Assembly (NCBI GenBank): GCA_964350265.1
Contig: CAYGJZ010000044.1
Location: forward strand, 1-33,977
DNA: 33,977 nucleotides
Reading direction: 5' to 3'
From: BQJD01 sp964350265
GTDB taxonomy: Bacteria; Pseudomonadota; Gammaproteobacteria; Arenicellales; CAJQKF01
The notes beneath the pieces are model-generated. The model was not told the DNA's origin and searched no databases. It saw nothing but the letters and a program-made list of their open reading frames with translations. Numbering within the stretch: the first letter of the stretch is position 1; the number at the start of each line of letters is the position of its first letter. Both the position numbers and the translations under genes were made by a program. This document shows positions 24,667 to 32,065 of this stretch, one piece after another.

Positions 24667-26349
24667 CTAGACCCGCTCGCGGTTGTAGTCGGCCCGAAGC
24701 CCGGAGCCGTAGCGGCGCAGGGCGCCGTCCTCGCCCACCGCGTTGGGCCGCTGGAAGATCCAGTTCTGCCAGGCGGTGAGGCGACCGAAAATCTTGCTTT
24801 CCATGGTCTCGGGGCCGACGCAGCGCAGGTTGGCTTCCATCCCGGTGAGCGCATCGGGGGAGAAGCTGGTGCGCTCTTCCAGGTAGATGCGCACCTCGTC
24901 GTCCCAGTCGATGTCGTCGTAGGCGGCGGTGACCAGGCCAAGGGACTCGCAGTCGGTGGCACTGAGCGCCTCGCCGCTGCGCGCACGTGCCGCCTCCACC
25001 GACGCCGGCTCGCCGTAGAAGCGCGAGGCCAGCCGGCTGATGCCGTTGACGGTGGCATAGCGCTGGAAGTTGACGTCGTGCAGCACCATCGTCGCCTCGC
25101 CCTCGGCATCGGCGAACTCGCCCTCGGCCATGAAGGCGCGATCGCTGGCAAAGACCAGTTCGGCCAGGGTGCCGGCAAAACAACTGCCCGGGGTCACCAG
25201 CGTCACCAGGGTGCGCGAGGTCATGTCCACCCGCTTGAGCACCCGCGCCCAGTACAGGCGGATCTCCCGCGCCAGCCAGTGATCGGCGTGGGCATCGAGA
25301 AAGTCGTCGTGGGCCAGCACCGCCCCGGCATCGCCCTCGCTCCTGAACAGCAGCACGCCGATGGCGGTCTCGTTCAGGCGCAGGTGCAGCAGGGCGTCGT
25401 CCAGTGCCCTGGCCAGGGCCAGCGGCCAGTAGCCGTCGCCCTCGGCCTGCATGGCGGCGGCGTCCGCGGGCGGCGCCTGCCGCGGGCCACGCAGGGTCAG
25501 CGTGGCGGTGCCGGCCTCGCGGTCGATGGCCACCGACAGCGAGGGGTACTCGATGCGATCATCCTCGATGCGACGGTCCAGGGCATGCAGGACGATGCCC
25601 TTGGCGTCGTCCGGCCGATCGGAGCGGGCCGCGTACTCCGCCGCGCACTCGGCCACGCGCTGCTCCAGGCGCGAGTTCGGCACCACCTCGTCCACCAGCC
25701 GCCACTCGGCGGCGCGCTGGCCCTTGATGCCTTCCTCGATGGAACAGAAGATGTCGGCGCGGTCGCGGCGCACCTTGCGCTTGTCGGTGACCCGGGTCAG
25801 GCCACCGGTGCCGGGCAGCACCGCCAGCAACGGCACCTCCGGCAGCGCCACCGAGGAACTGCTGTCGTCGGTGAGGATGATGTGGTCGGTGGCCAGCGCC
25901 AGCTCGTAGCCGCCGCCGGCACAGGCACCGGACACCACCGAGACATAGTACTGTCCGGCGCTGGCGCCGGATTCCTCCATGGTGTTGCGGGTCTCGTTGG
26001 TGAACTTGCAGAAGTTCACCTTGTGCACGTGGGAGGCACCGGCCAGCATGCGGATGTTGGCACCGGCGCAGAATACCCGTTCCTTGCCCGACACCAGCAG
26101 CACCACCTTCACCTCCGGGTGCTCGAAGCGCAGTCGCTGCACGGCGTCGTAGAGCTCGATGTCCACGCCGAGGTCGTAGGAGTTGAGCTTGAGCTGGTAG
26201 CCGGGAAACAGGGTGGCATCGGCGTCCACGTCCATGATCAAGCGGGCCACGGGGCCGTCGGTTTCCACCCGCCAGTGGCGGTAGCGGGACGGATCGGTCT
26301 GAAAATCGATGTGCATGGCGGAGGCTTCGTGGGGACGTGGCTGGTTCAT
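24667..26349 (-). CDS. boxC: 2,3-epoxybenzoyl-CoA dihydrolase BoxC
   Basis: A crotonase-superfamily enzyme of about 560 residues that hydrolytically opens the benzoyl-CoA epoxide, releasing formate and 3,4-dehydroadipyl-CoA semialdehyde. FQTDPSRYRHWRVETDGPVARL is the BoxC lead; SGKERVFCAGANIRML and SGACAGGGYELALATD are the oxyanion-hole loops of the crotonase fold. The second half (VTLVTPGSCFAGTLAELVFASDRAFM onward) is a repeat of the fold. Two starts are possible: ATG 26349 (used here) and ATG 26316. Neither has a ribosome binding site, and 26349 lies inside a repeated TGCA element, so 26316 may be the true start (549 residues). Confidence 0.94.
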   Translation of the reverse strand: MNQPRPHEASAMHIDFQTDPSRYRHWRVETDGPVARLIMDVDADATLFPGYQLKLNSYDLGVDIELYDAVQRLRFEHPEVKVVLLVSGKERVFCAGANIRMLAGASHVHKVNFCKFTNETRNTMEESGASAGQYYVSVVSGACAGGGYELALATDHIILTDDSSSSVALPEVPLLAVLPGTGGLTRVTDKRKVRRDRADIFCSIEEGIKGQRAAEWRLVDEVVPNSRLEQRVAECAAEYAARSDRPDDAKGIVLHALDRRIEDDRIEYPSLSVAIDREAGTATLTLRGPRQAPPADAAAMQAEGDGYWPLALARALDDALLHLRLNETAIGVLLFRSEGDAGAVLAHDDFLDAHADHWLAREIRLYWARVLKRVDMTSRTLVTLVTPGSCFAGTLAELVFASDRAFMAEGEFADAEGEATMVLHDVNFQRYATVNGISRLASRFYGEPASVEAARARSGEALSATDCESLGLVTAAYDDIDWDDEVRIYLEERTSFSPDALTGMEANLRCVGPETMESKIFGRLTAWQNWIFQRPNAVGEDGALRRYGSGLRADYNRERV

Positions 26350-26365
26350 GCAGTGCAGTTTAATA
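26341..26365 (-). promoter_or_regulatory. Candidate boxC promoter/operator with shared element
   Basis: On the plus strand CTGGTTCA (26341-26348) and GTGCAGTT (26353-26360) flank one extra TGCA. The same 16 bases, without the 4-base insert, occur upstream of ytoQ at 27374-27389. A -10-like TATTAA (minus strand, 26360-26365) adjoins it, so transcription could start at about 26353, over the TGCA repeats. No -35 match is seen. Confidence 0.5.
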
Positions 26366-26416
26366 CACCACGAGGCGGAATAAACAGGCTCAACCGGGGA
26401 ATGGGTCGCCGTTCTG

Positions 26417-26430
26417 TGCACTATTGTGCA
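26417..26430. promoter_or_regulatory. TGCAC-N4-GTGCA palindrome upstream of boxC
   Basis: TGCACTATTGTGCA: two 5-base half-sites in perfect inversion with a 4-base centre, overlapping the stop codon of the DUF309 gene and about 70 bases upstream of the -10-like box. TGCA-containing operators are known for BzdR/BoxR, the benzoyl-CoA-responsive repressors of such pathways; assignment to that family here is inference. Confidence 0.5.
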
Positions 26431-26840
26431 TTCAGCACCGCGACCACGCGCTGCAAGGCGCCGACGTCGACCCCCATCAAGGGGTCCTCGCCGCCACGGG
26501 CGCGCAGTTCATCCAGCAGTGCCGCCGCCTCGCCGAGCAGACGGCGGGCGGCTCGCTGGCGGCCGCCGCGACGCTTCAGGCGGGCATTGGCGAGCTGGAT
26601 CACCGCCTGCACCAGCAGCCGCTCGCGGCTGTTCGGCCGCGCGCGACGCCAGACCGGTTCCCAGGCCTCGTGGGCTTCGAAGTCGAAGCCCGCCGCGAAC
26701 AGTCGCCAGCCATAGCACCAGGGACCGTTGCCCGACCACCGGTCCGGCTCGGTGCGTGCCGGGCAGGCGGCGACCACCTTCGCCAGCAGGGCGTGATCCG
26801 GCGCGCTGCCGCTGCCCGGCCGGTGACGCCGGGCCGGCAT
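26421..26840 (-). CDS. DUF309 domain-containing protein
   Basis: About 139 residues from the ATG at 26840; a GTG at 26870 is an alternative and neither start has a strong ribosome binding site. The core LFAAGFDFEAHEAWEPVWRRARPNSRERLLVQAVIQLANARLKRRGG matches DUF309, a small all-helical family with the H-E-x2-E/W motif and a following Q-x2-I-Q-L helix. Its function is unknown; the buried His and Glu residues might bind a metal. It lies directly upstream of boxC on the same strand, and its stop codon overlaps a palindrome that may be the box operator. Whether it belongs to the box transcript is open. Confidence 0.6.
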   Translation of the reverse strand: MPARRHRPGSGSAPDHALLAKVVAACPARTEPDRWSGNGPWCYGWRLFAAGFDFEAHEAWEPVWRRARPNSRERLLVQAVIQLANARLKRRGGRQRAARRLLGEAAALLDELRARGGEDPLMGVDVGALQRVVAVLNAQ

Positions 26841-26924
26841 CGGCCAGGCGTCCACGTGGCTGCCGAGCACGGTGGTCAGCGACGGTCCCCCGCCGCGGGC
26901 GGTCGCCGGGCTGGAAGGGTCCGG

Positions 26925-27365
26925 TCAGGCGCGGGTGACATAGCCGAGGATCTCCACCACCTGGGCGGGAGTGGTGGCCCAGGCCATGGCCGAGGCGTCC
27001 ACTTCCTTCAGGGCGTGGATGATGTCCTCGTCGTGCAGGGTGACGTAGGGCTTGCCCATGGCGGCACAGTAGCCGGCGTCGAAGGCGGCGTTCCACTGCT
27101 TGTACTTGTCGCCGAAGCGGACCACGGCGATGTCGCAGCTCTCGAGCAGGGTCTGGGTGCGGATGCCGTTGACCTTGGACGACTTGTGGTCGCGCCAGAA
27201 GCCCTCCGACACCGGGCCGAGCATGTCGCCCGCGGCATCGCTGGCGTCGTGGTCGGTGACCGCGGAGGAAAAGGTCACGGGCAGGTCCCGGGCCTTGGCG
27301 CCATCGATGATCTGCTGGCGCCAGTCCGTGTGGATCTCGCCCGACAGGTATACGTTCCAGTTCAT
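26925..27365 (-). CDS. ytoQ: YtoQ family protein
   Basis: A 146-residue protein starting at the ATG with AGGAGAA at 6 bases. NWNVYLSGEIHTDWRQQI is the N-terminal signature of the YtoQ family, which resembles nucleoside 2-deoxyribosyltransferases (YLSGEI is the substrate-loop equivalent). LESCDIAVVRFGDKYKQWNAAFDAGYCAAMGKPYVTLHDE is the second conserved block, like the N-D-G-T/E region of those enzymes. The true activity is unknown to me. It lies 84 bases upstream of the DUF309 gene and shares a 16-base upstream element with boxC, which suggests that it belongs to the same regulon. Confidence 0.82.
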   Translation of the reverse strand: MNWNVYLSGEIHTDWRQQIIDGAKARDLPVTFSSAVTDHDASDAAGDMLGPVSEGFWRDHKSSKVNGIRTQTLLESCDIAVVRFGDKYKQWNAAFDAGYCAAMGKPYVTLHDEDIIHALKEVDASAMAWATTPAQVVEILGYVTRA

Positions 27366-27373
27366 GTGTTCTC

Positions 27374-27389
27374 CTGGTTCAGTGCAGTT
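27374..27389 (-). promoter_or_regulatory. Copy of the boxC upstream element in the ytoQ leader
   Basis: CTGGTTCAGTGCAGTT on the plus strand is identical to the boxC element at 26341-26360 except for a missing TGCA. It overlaps the first bases upstream of the ytoQ ribosome binding site. A 16-base match between two upstream regions about 1 kb apart is unlikely by chance. Confidence 0.5.
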
Positions 27390-27438
27390 GGAGGAAGAAA
27401 ATCGTTGCCGGCCGCGCACACGGCACGCGGACCGGGGT

Positions 27439-29445
27439 CTACAGCGTGCGGGCCAGGCGGTAGCCCTGGTCGATGGCGCGCACGGCGTCCAGCTCGGCGG
27501 CATGCTCGGCGCCACCGACCAGGTGGGTGGCCACGCCGCGCGCCACCAGCGGTGCATGCAGCGAGCGCTCGGCCAGCTGGCCGGCACAGACGACGACGTG
27601 GTCCACCGCCAGGCAGCGGGACGCGCCATCGACCTCGATGTGCAGACCGTCATCGTCGATGGCGCGGTAGTGTACGCCACCGATCATCTGCACGCCGCGC
27701 CGGGCCAGGCCGGCGCGCAGCGCCCAGCCGGTGGACTTGCCGAGGCCACGGCCAAGTCGCTCGGTTCGACGCTGCAACAGGTACACCGTGCGCCGGCCGG
27801 ATTCCACCGCCTCGGCCAGGCCGCCCGCGCTGTGCGGCGCCGGGTCGATGCCCCAGGCGGCGAGAAAGCCACCCACGGATTCGGCCTCGCCGGGCGCGGT
27901 GAGGTACTCGGCGACGTCGAAGCCGATGCCGCCGGCGCCGATCACCGCCACGCGGTCTCCAACCGGACGGCCGCCGAGCAGTTCATCGTAGCGCAGCACC
28001 GAGGGGTGATCGATGCCGGGAATGTCCGGGATGCGCGGCACCACCCCGGTGGCCAGCACCACCGCGTCGTAGCCGGCCAGGCGCTCCACCTCGCCGGGGG
28101 TGTCCAGGTACAGGTGCAGGTGCGGCAGCTCCTCGATGCGACGGGCATAGTAACGGACGGTCTCGCCGTAGTCGGCCTTGCCGGGAATCACCCGGGCGAG
28201 GTTGAACTGGCCGCCGATACACGGCGCGGCCTCGAACAGGTCGACGCGGTGACCACGCTCGGCGGCGGTCACCGCGCAGGACAGCCCGCCGGGGCCGGCG
28301 CCGACCACGGCGATGCGCGCCGCGCGCCGCGCGGGCAGCGCCGGCAGCAGGGATTCGCGGCCGGCGCGGGGGTTGACCAGGCAGGAGGCCTCGGCACCGA
28401 CGAAGATGCGGTCCAGGCAGGCCTGGTTGCAGGCAATGCAGGTGTTGATGGCATCGGCCCTGCCCTCGCGCGCCTTGACGCCGAAGGCGGCATCGGCCAG
28501 CCACGGCCGTGCCATGGAGACGAGGTCGGCATCGCCGCGGGCCAGCAGCGCCTCGGCCGCCGCCGGGCTGTTGACACGGTTGCAGGCGGCGACGGGAATG
28601 CCCACTGCCTCGCGCACCCGGCGGGTGGCGAAGGCGAAGGCACCGTGGGGCACCAGGCCCATGATGGTGGGCACCTTCGCCTCGTGCCAGCCGATGCCCG
28701 AGTCGAGCAGGTTGGCGCCGGCCGCCTCCACCGCCCGCGCCAGGTCGATGACCTCGGCGCTGGTCATGCCGCCCTCCACCAGGTCCAGCACCGACAGGCG
28801 GAAGATGATGATCCAGTCCTGCCCCACCGCCCGCCGTACCGCCTCGACCACCTCCACCGCCAGCCGCCTGCGGTTCTCCCAGCCACCGCCGTAGCGGTCG
28901 TCGCGCTGGTTGGTGCGCGCGCACAGGAACTGCGACAGCAGGTAGCCCTCCGAGCCCATGATCTCGACGCCATCGTAGCCGGCCTCGCGGGCCAGCACCG
29001 CGCTGGCCGCGAAGTCGTCCACGGTCTGCACCACCTCGTCCAGCGACAGGGCGCGCGGCACCAGGCGGTTGATCGGCGAGCGCAGCGCCGACGGCGCCAC
29101 CGGGTGATCGTGCTTGGCATAGCGGCCGGCATGCAGAAGTTGCAGGGCGATGCGGCCGCCGGCGTCGTGCACCGCGTCGGTGATCCGCCGGTGCGAGGTG
29201 CTGACCGCCGGGAAGGCACGCTCGGCCGTGCCGAGGCCGAGCATGCCGTCGTGGTTGGGCGACACGCCGCCGGTGACCAGCAGCCCGGCGCCACCGGCGG
29301 CGCGCTCGGCGTAGAAGGCGGCCATGCGCGCGAAGCCATCCTCGGCCTCTTCCAGGCCGGTGTGCATGGAGCCCATCAGCAGGCGGTTGTCGAGGGTGGT
29401 GAAGCCCAGCGACAACGGCGCGAAGCAGCGCGGGTAGGCGCTCAC
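27439..29445 (-). CDS. fadH: 2,4-dienoyl-CoA reductase-like FMN/FAD/[4Fe-4S] oxidoreductase
   Basis: A 668-residue protein, close to E. coli FadH (about 672). Three parts are visible: an old-yellow-enzyme TIM barrel (1-330) with EIMGSEGYLLSQFLCARTNQRDDRYGG (Tyr168) and SGIGWHEAKVPTI (His254) at the catalytic positions; a [4Fe-4S] cluster C336-x2-C339-x3-C343-x11-C355; and a FAD/NAD(P) module starting IAVVGAGPGGLSCA, with a second dinucleotide fold at VAVIGAGGIGFDVAEYL. The family reduces 2,4-dienoyl-CoA with NADPH. The GTG start overlaps the stop of the upstream DUF1330 gene (GTGA). In this aromatic island it might act on a ring-derived unsaturated CoA ester rather than a fatty acid; that is inference. 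Confidence 0.88.
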   Translation of the reverse strand: MSAYPRCFAPLSLGFTTLDNRLLMGSMHTGLEEAEDGFARMAAFYAERAAGGAGLLVTGGVSPNHDGMLGLGTAERAFPAVSTSHRRITDAVHDAGGRIALQLLHAGRYAKHDHPVAPSALRSPINRLVPRALSLDEVVQTVDDFAASAVLAREAGYDGVEIMGSEGYLLSQFLCARTNQRDDRYGGGWENRRRLAVEVVEAVRRAVGQDWIIIFRLSVLDLVEGGMTSAEVIDLARAVEAAGANLLDSGIGWHEAKVPTIMGLVPHGAFAFATRRVREAVGIPVAACNRVNSPAAAEALLARGDADLVSMARPWLADAAFGVKAREGRADAINTCIACNQACLDRIFVGAEASCLVNPRAGRESLLPALPARRAARIAVVGAGPGGLSCAVTAAERGHRVDLFEAAPCIGGQFNLARVIPGKADYGETVRYYARRIEELPHLHLYLDTPGEVERLAGYDAVVLATGVVPRIPDIPGIDHPSVLRYDELLGGRPVGDRVAVIGAGGIGFDVAEYLTAPGEAESVGGFLAAWGIDPAPHSAGGLAEAVESGRRTVYLLQRRTERLGRGLGKSTGWALRAGLARRGVQMIGGVHYRAIDDDGLHIEVDGASRCLAVDHVVVCAGQLAERSLHAPLVARGVATHLVGGAEHAAELDAVRAIDQGYRLARTL

Positions 29446-29750
29446 GTGAGCGGCGTATCCAGCCCCTCCAGGGCGACGATCTTCGAGTCCGCCAGGCGGT
29501 GACGGATGTCGCGGAAGGGACGGTAGGCCTCGCACTCGTAGAACTGCTTCAGCCGCTGCATGTCCGGGAACTCGATGATGATCATGCGGCGCGGCTGCCA
29601 GTCGCCCTCCAGCACATCCATGGCGCCGCCGCGGGCGCGGTAGACACCGCCATAGTGTCCGGCGATGACGGGCACCTGGTCCAGGTAGCCACTGTCGATG
29701 TAGGCCTGCATGTCGGGCACCGCGACATCGGCCAGCAGGAATGCCGCCAT
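29442..29750 (-). CDS. DUF1330 domain-containing protein
   Basis: A 102-residue protein of the dimeric alpha/beta barrel superfamily. FLLADVAVPDMQAYIDSGYLDQVPVIAGHYGGVYRARGG and PRRMIIIEFPDMQRLKQFYECEAYRPFRDIR are the two halves of DUF1330, with the usual beta-alpha-beta pattern. The function of the family is unclear. The start has GGAGG at 8 bases. The stop overlaps the GTG start of the FadH-like gene, implying coupled translation and perhaps functional pairing. It is transcribed divergently from pobA across 208 bases (29751-29958). Confidence 0.85.
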   Translation of the reverse strand: MAAFLLADVAVPDMQAYIDSGYLDQVPVIAGHYGGVYRARGGAMDVLEGDWQPRRMIIIEFPDMQRLKQFYECEAYRPFRDIRHRLADSKIVALEGLDTPLT

Positions 29751-29892
29751 TTTCGTTACCTCCGATTGTTTGATTATTCGCCATGGCAAGTCTCGCCGCT
29801 GGGCGCGGCCAGGTAAAGCCCGCCGCCCGTGCGCATCCCGCGTCGAGCCGATATAGTAGCCGGCAACGGGGAATCCCACCGACCCGCCATGA

Positions 29893-29917
29893 CCCGGGTT
29901 GCACAACATCAACCGGG
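29893..29917. promoter_or_regulatory. Near-palindrome upstream of pobA
   Basis: CCCGGGTTG (29893-29901) and CAACCGGG (29910-29917) form an inverted repeat with one bulged base and an 8-base spacer, 42-66 bases before the pobA start. It lies downstream of a TATAGT box (29852-29857) and includes TGCACAACA, which resembles the left half of the boxC palindrome read on its minus strand (TGCACAATA). Possible operator; low certainty. Confidence 0.35.
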
Positions 29918-29958
29918 CACCAGCGCCACGGCCGGCGACACCTTGGGAGAGACGCGGC

Positions 29959-31137
29959 GTGAAGACACAGGTTGCCATCATCGGGGCCGGGCCGTCGGGC
30001 CTGCTGCTCGGCCAGTTGCTCAACCAGCGTGGCATCGACAACGTCATCGTCGAGCGGCAGACGCCCGACTACGTGCTCGGCCGGGTGCGCGCCGGGGTGC
30101 TGGAACACGGCACCGTGGAACTGCTGCGCGCCTCCGGCGCCGGCGCACGCATGGACCGGGAAGGCCTGGCCCACGACGGCTTCTCCATCGCCTTCGACGA
30201 CGCGCTGCATCGCATCGACCTCAAGCGCCTGACCGGCTCCGGGGTCATGGTCTACGGCCAGACCGAGATCACCCGCGACCTGATGCAGGCGCGCGCGGCC
30301 AGCGGCGCCACCAGCTTCTACGCCGCCAGCGAGGTCTCCCCGCAGGACATCGACGGCGACAGGCCCTGCCTCACCTTCCGGCATGACGGCGAATCGGTGC
30401 GCCTTCACTGCGACTACATCGCCGGCTGCGACGGCTTTCACGGCGTCTCGCGCAAGAGCCTGCCGGCGGGGCTGGCCACCGAGTACGAGCGGGTCTATCC
30501 CTTCGGCTGGATGGGCCTGCTCTCGGAGACGCCGCCACTGGACGACGAACTGGTCTACGCCAGCAGCGAGCGCGGCTTCGCCCTGTGTTCCATGCGCTCG
30601 ATGAGCCGCAGCCGCTACTACCTGCAGGTACCCGCCGACGACAGCGTGGACAACTGGAGCGACGATCGCTTCTGGAGCGAGCTGCAGGCCCGCCTGCCCG
30701 CCGACACCGCCGCCTCGCTGACCACCGGGCCGTCGCTGGAGAAGGGCATGGCGCCGCTGCGCAGCTTCGTGGTCGAGCCGATGCAGTACGGACGACTGTT
30801 CCTGGTGGGCGACGCCGCCCACATCGTGCCACCCACCGGCGCCAAGGGGCTGAACCTCGCCGCCAGCGACGTCGGCACCCTGTTCGAACTGCTGACCGCG
30901 GTGTTTGAACACGGCCGCACCGACCTGGTCGAGCGCTACTCCCCCACCTGCCTGCGACGGGTGTGGGGCGCGGAACGGTTCTCCTGGTTCATGACCCACC
31001 TCATGCACCGCTTCACCGACAATGCCTTCGACCGACGCGTCCAGCGCGCCGACCTGCACTACTACACCACGTCCGAGGCCGGCATGACGGCCATCGCCGA
31101 GAACTACATCGGATTGCCCAGGGAACCGCTTACCTAG
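29959..31137 (+). CDS. pobA: 4-hydroxybenzoate 3-monooxygenase
   Basis: A 392-residue FAD enzyme that hydroxylates 4-hydroxybenzoate to protocatechuate with NADPH and O2. Start: the GTG at 29959, because the sequence from it (KTQVAIIGAGPSGLLLGQLL) matches the N-terminus of Pseudomonas PobA as I recall it and GGGAGAG precedes it; longer in-frame starts exist but add unrelated residues. VERQTPDYVLGRVRAGVLE, YGQTEITRDLM and CDYIAGCDGFHGVSRKSLP contain the substrate and FAD/NADPH-contact regions; GDAAHIVPPTGAKGLNLAASDV is the second FAD motif; the C-terminal HYYTTSEAGMTAIAENYIGLP is also typical. It is divergent from the DUF1330-fadH pair. No PobR-type regulator or protocatechuate dioxygenase is nearby. 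Confidence 0.95.
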   Translation: MKTQVAIIGAGPSGLLLGQLLNQRGIDNVIVERQTPDYVLGRVRAGVLEHGTVELLRASGAGARMDREGLAHDGFSIAFDDALHRIDLKRLTGSGVMVYGQTEITRDLMQARAASGATSFYAASEVSPQDIDGDRPCLTFRHDGESVRLHCDYIAGCDGFHGVSRKSLPAGLATEYERVYPFGWMGLLSETPPLDDELVYASSERGFALCSMRSMSRSRYYLQVPADDSVDNWSDDRFWSELQARLPADTAASLTTGPSLEKGMAPLRSFVVEPMQYGRLFLVGDAAHIVPPTGAKGLNLAASDVGTLFELLTAVFEHGRTDLVERYSPTCLRRVWGAERFSWFMTHLMHRFTDNAFDRRVQRADLHYYTTSEAGMTAIAENYIGLPREPLT

Positions 31138-31163
31138 ATTCGGCCCATGCCAGGGAGGCCCAC

Positions 31164-32039
31164 TTGCATCGACTGTCCCGCGCCATGCTGCTCGCACTTG
31201 CCTGCCTGTGGCTGGCACCCGTTCCCGCCGAAGCCTTCGGCGCCCTCGCCCACCGGGTCATCTGCCACCTCGCCCTGCTCCACCTGGATGCGCAGGAACG
31301 CGACCAGGTCGAAAACCTGGCGCAGGCCTTCCGCGGACCCGACGGACGCCGTTACCGGGACTTCGCCGGTGGCTGCGTCTTCGCCGACGATGCCCGTCGC
31401 GCGGCGCGGGGCGGCTCCAGCCGCTGGTCCCGCTACGACGACTACCGCCGCTGGCACTACCTGAACGTACCGCGCAGCGCCACCGGGGTGGACCACCGAC
31501 ACTGCCGCCGGGACTGCGTCGCCCATGCCATCGACCACCACCGGCGCCGCTTCGCCAACCGCGACCGGCCGCGCGCCGAGCGCGCCGAGGCCATGCTGCT
31601 GATGGCGCACTGGATCGCCGATGCCCACCAGCCGCTGCACGTGGCCTTCGCCGACGATGCCGGTGGCAACCGCATCCGGGTCCGCGGCACCTTCTACCGC
31701 GACGGCAACCTGCACGCGGTGTGGGACCGCGGCATCGTCGCCGCGATGACCCGCGACCTCGGCGGCCGGCAGCTGGCGCGGGCGCTTCGCGACCACGTCC
31801 CAGCCGGGCAGGCCGGCGACATCGCGCGCATGCCGCCGCGGACCTGGCTGGAGGAGTCGCTGGCGCTCGCCACCGACCCGCGCACCCGCTACTGCCGCTG
31901 GCGTGGCGGCCAGTGCCTGGCCATTCCCGGCAGCCGCCGCCTCGATGCCACCTACCAGCGCTTCGCCGCCGAGGCACTGCGCGGGCGCATGGCACGCGCC
32001 GCCCTGCGCCTGGCGCACTGGCTGCGACGCGACCTCTAG
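31164..32039 (+). CDS. S1/P1 nuclease family protein
   Basis: 291 residues from a TTG start at 31164, chosen because GGGAGG lies 5 bases upstream; the ATG at 31185 has none and would shorten the signal peptide. Signal peptide to about residue 24 (VPAEA-F). Mature numbering gives the three-zinc site of P1 nuclease: H30 (mature 6), D75/D76, H98, H149, D153, H159, H184 and D188, with AHWIADAHQPLH and GNLHAVWD as the clearest motifs. The mature N-terminus is Phe instead of the usual Trp whose backbone binds zinc. It should degrade single-stranded nucleic acids in the periplasm or outside the cell. It follows pobA with 26 bases between, on the same strand. Confidence 0.88.
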   Translation: MHRLSRAMLLALACLWLAPVPAEAFGALAHRVICHLALLHLDAQERDQVENLAQAFRGPDGRRYRDFAGGCVFADDARRAARGGSSRWSRYDDYRRWHYLNVPRSATGVDHRHCRRDCVAHAIDHHRRRFANRDRPRAERAEAMLLMAHWIADAHQPLHVAFADDAGGNRIRVRGTFYRDGNLHAVWDRGIVAAMTRDLGGRQLARALRDHVPAGQAGDIARMPPRTWLEESLALATDPRTRYCRWRGGQCLAIPGSRRLDATYQRFAAEALRGRMARAALRLAHWLRRDL

Positions 32040-32065
32040 GGAGGAAGCCGGGTTGCCCGGGGGAA

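Noticed and set aside
24667..25183. Additional open frames inside boxC
   Set aside because: They are alternative frames of the boxC coding sequence with arginine-, serine- and alanine-rich translations and no start signals.
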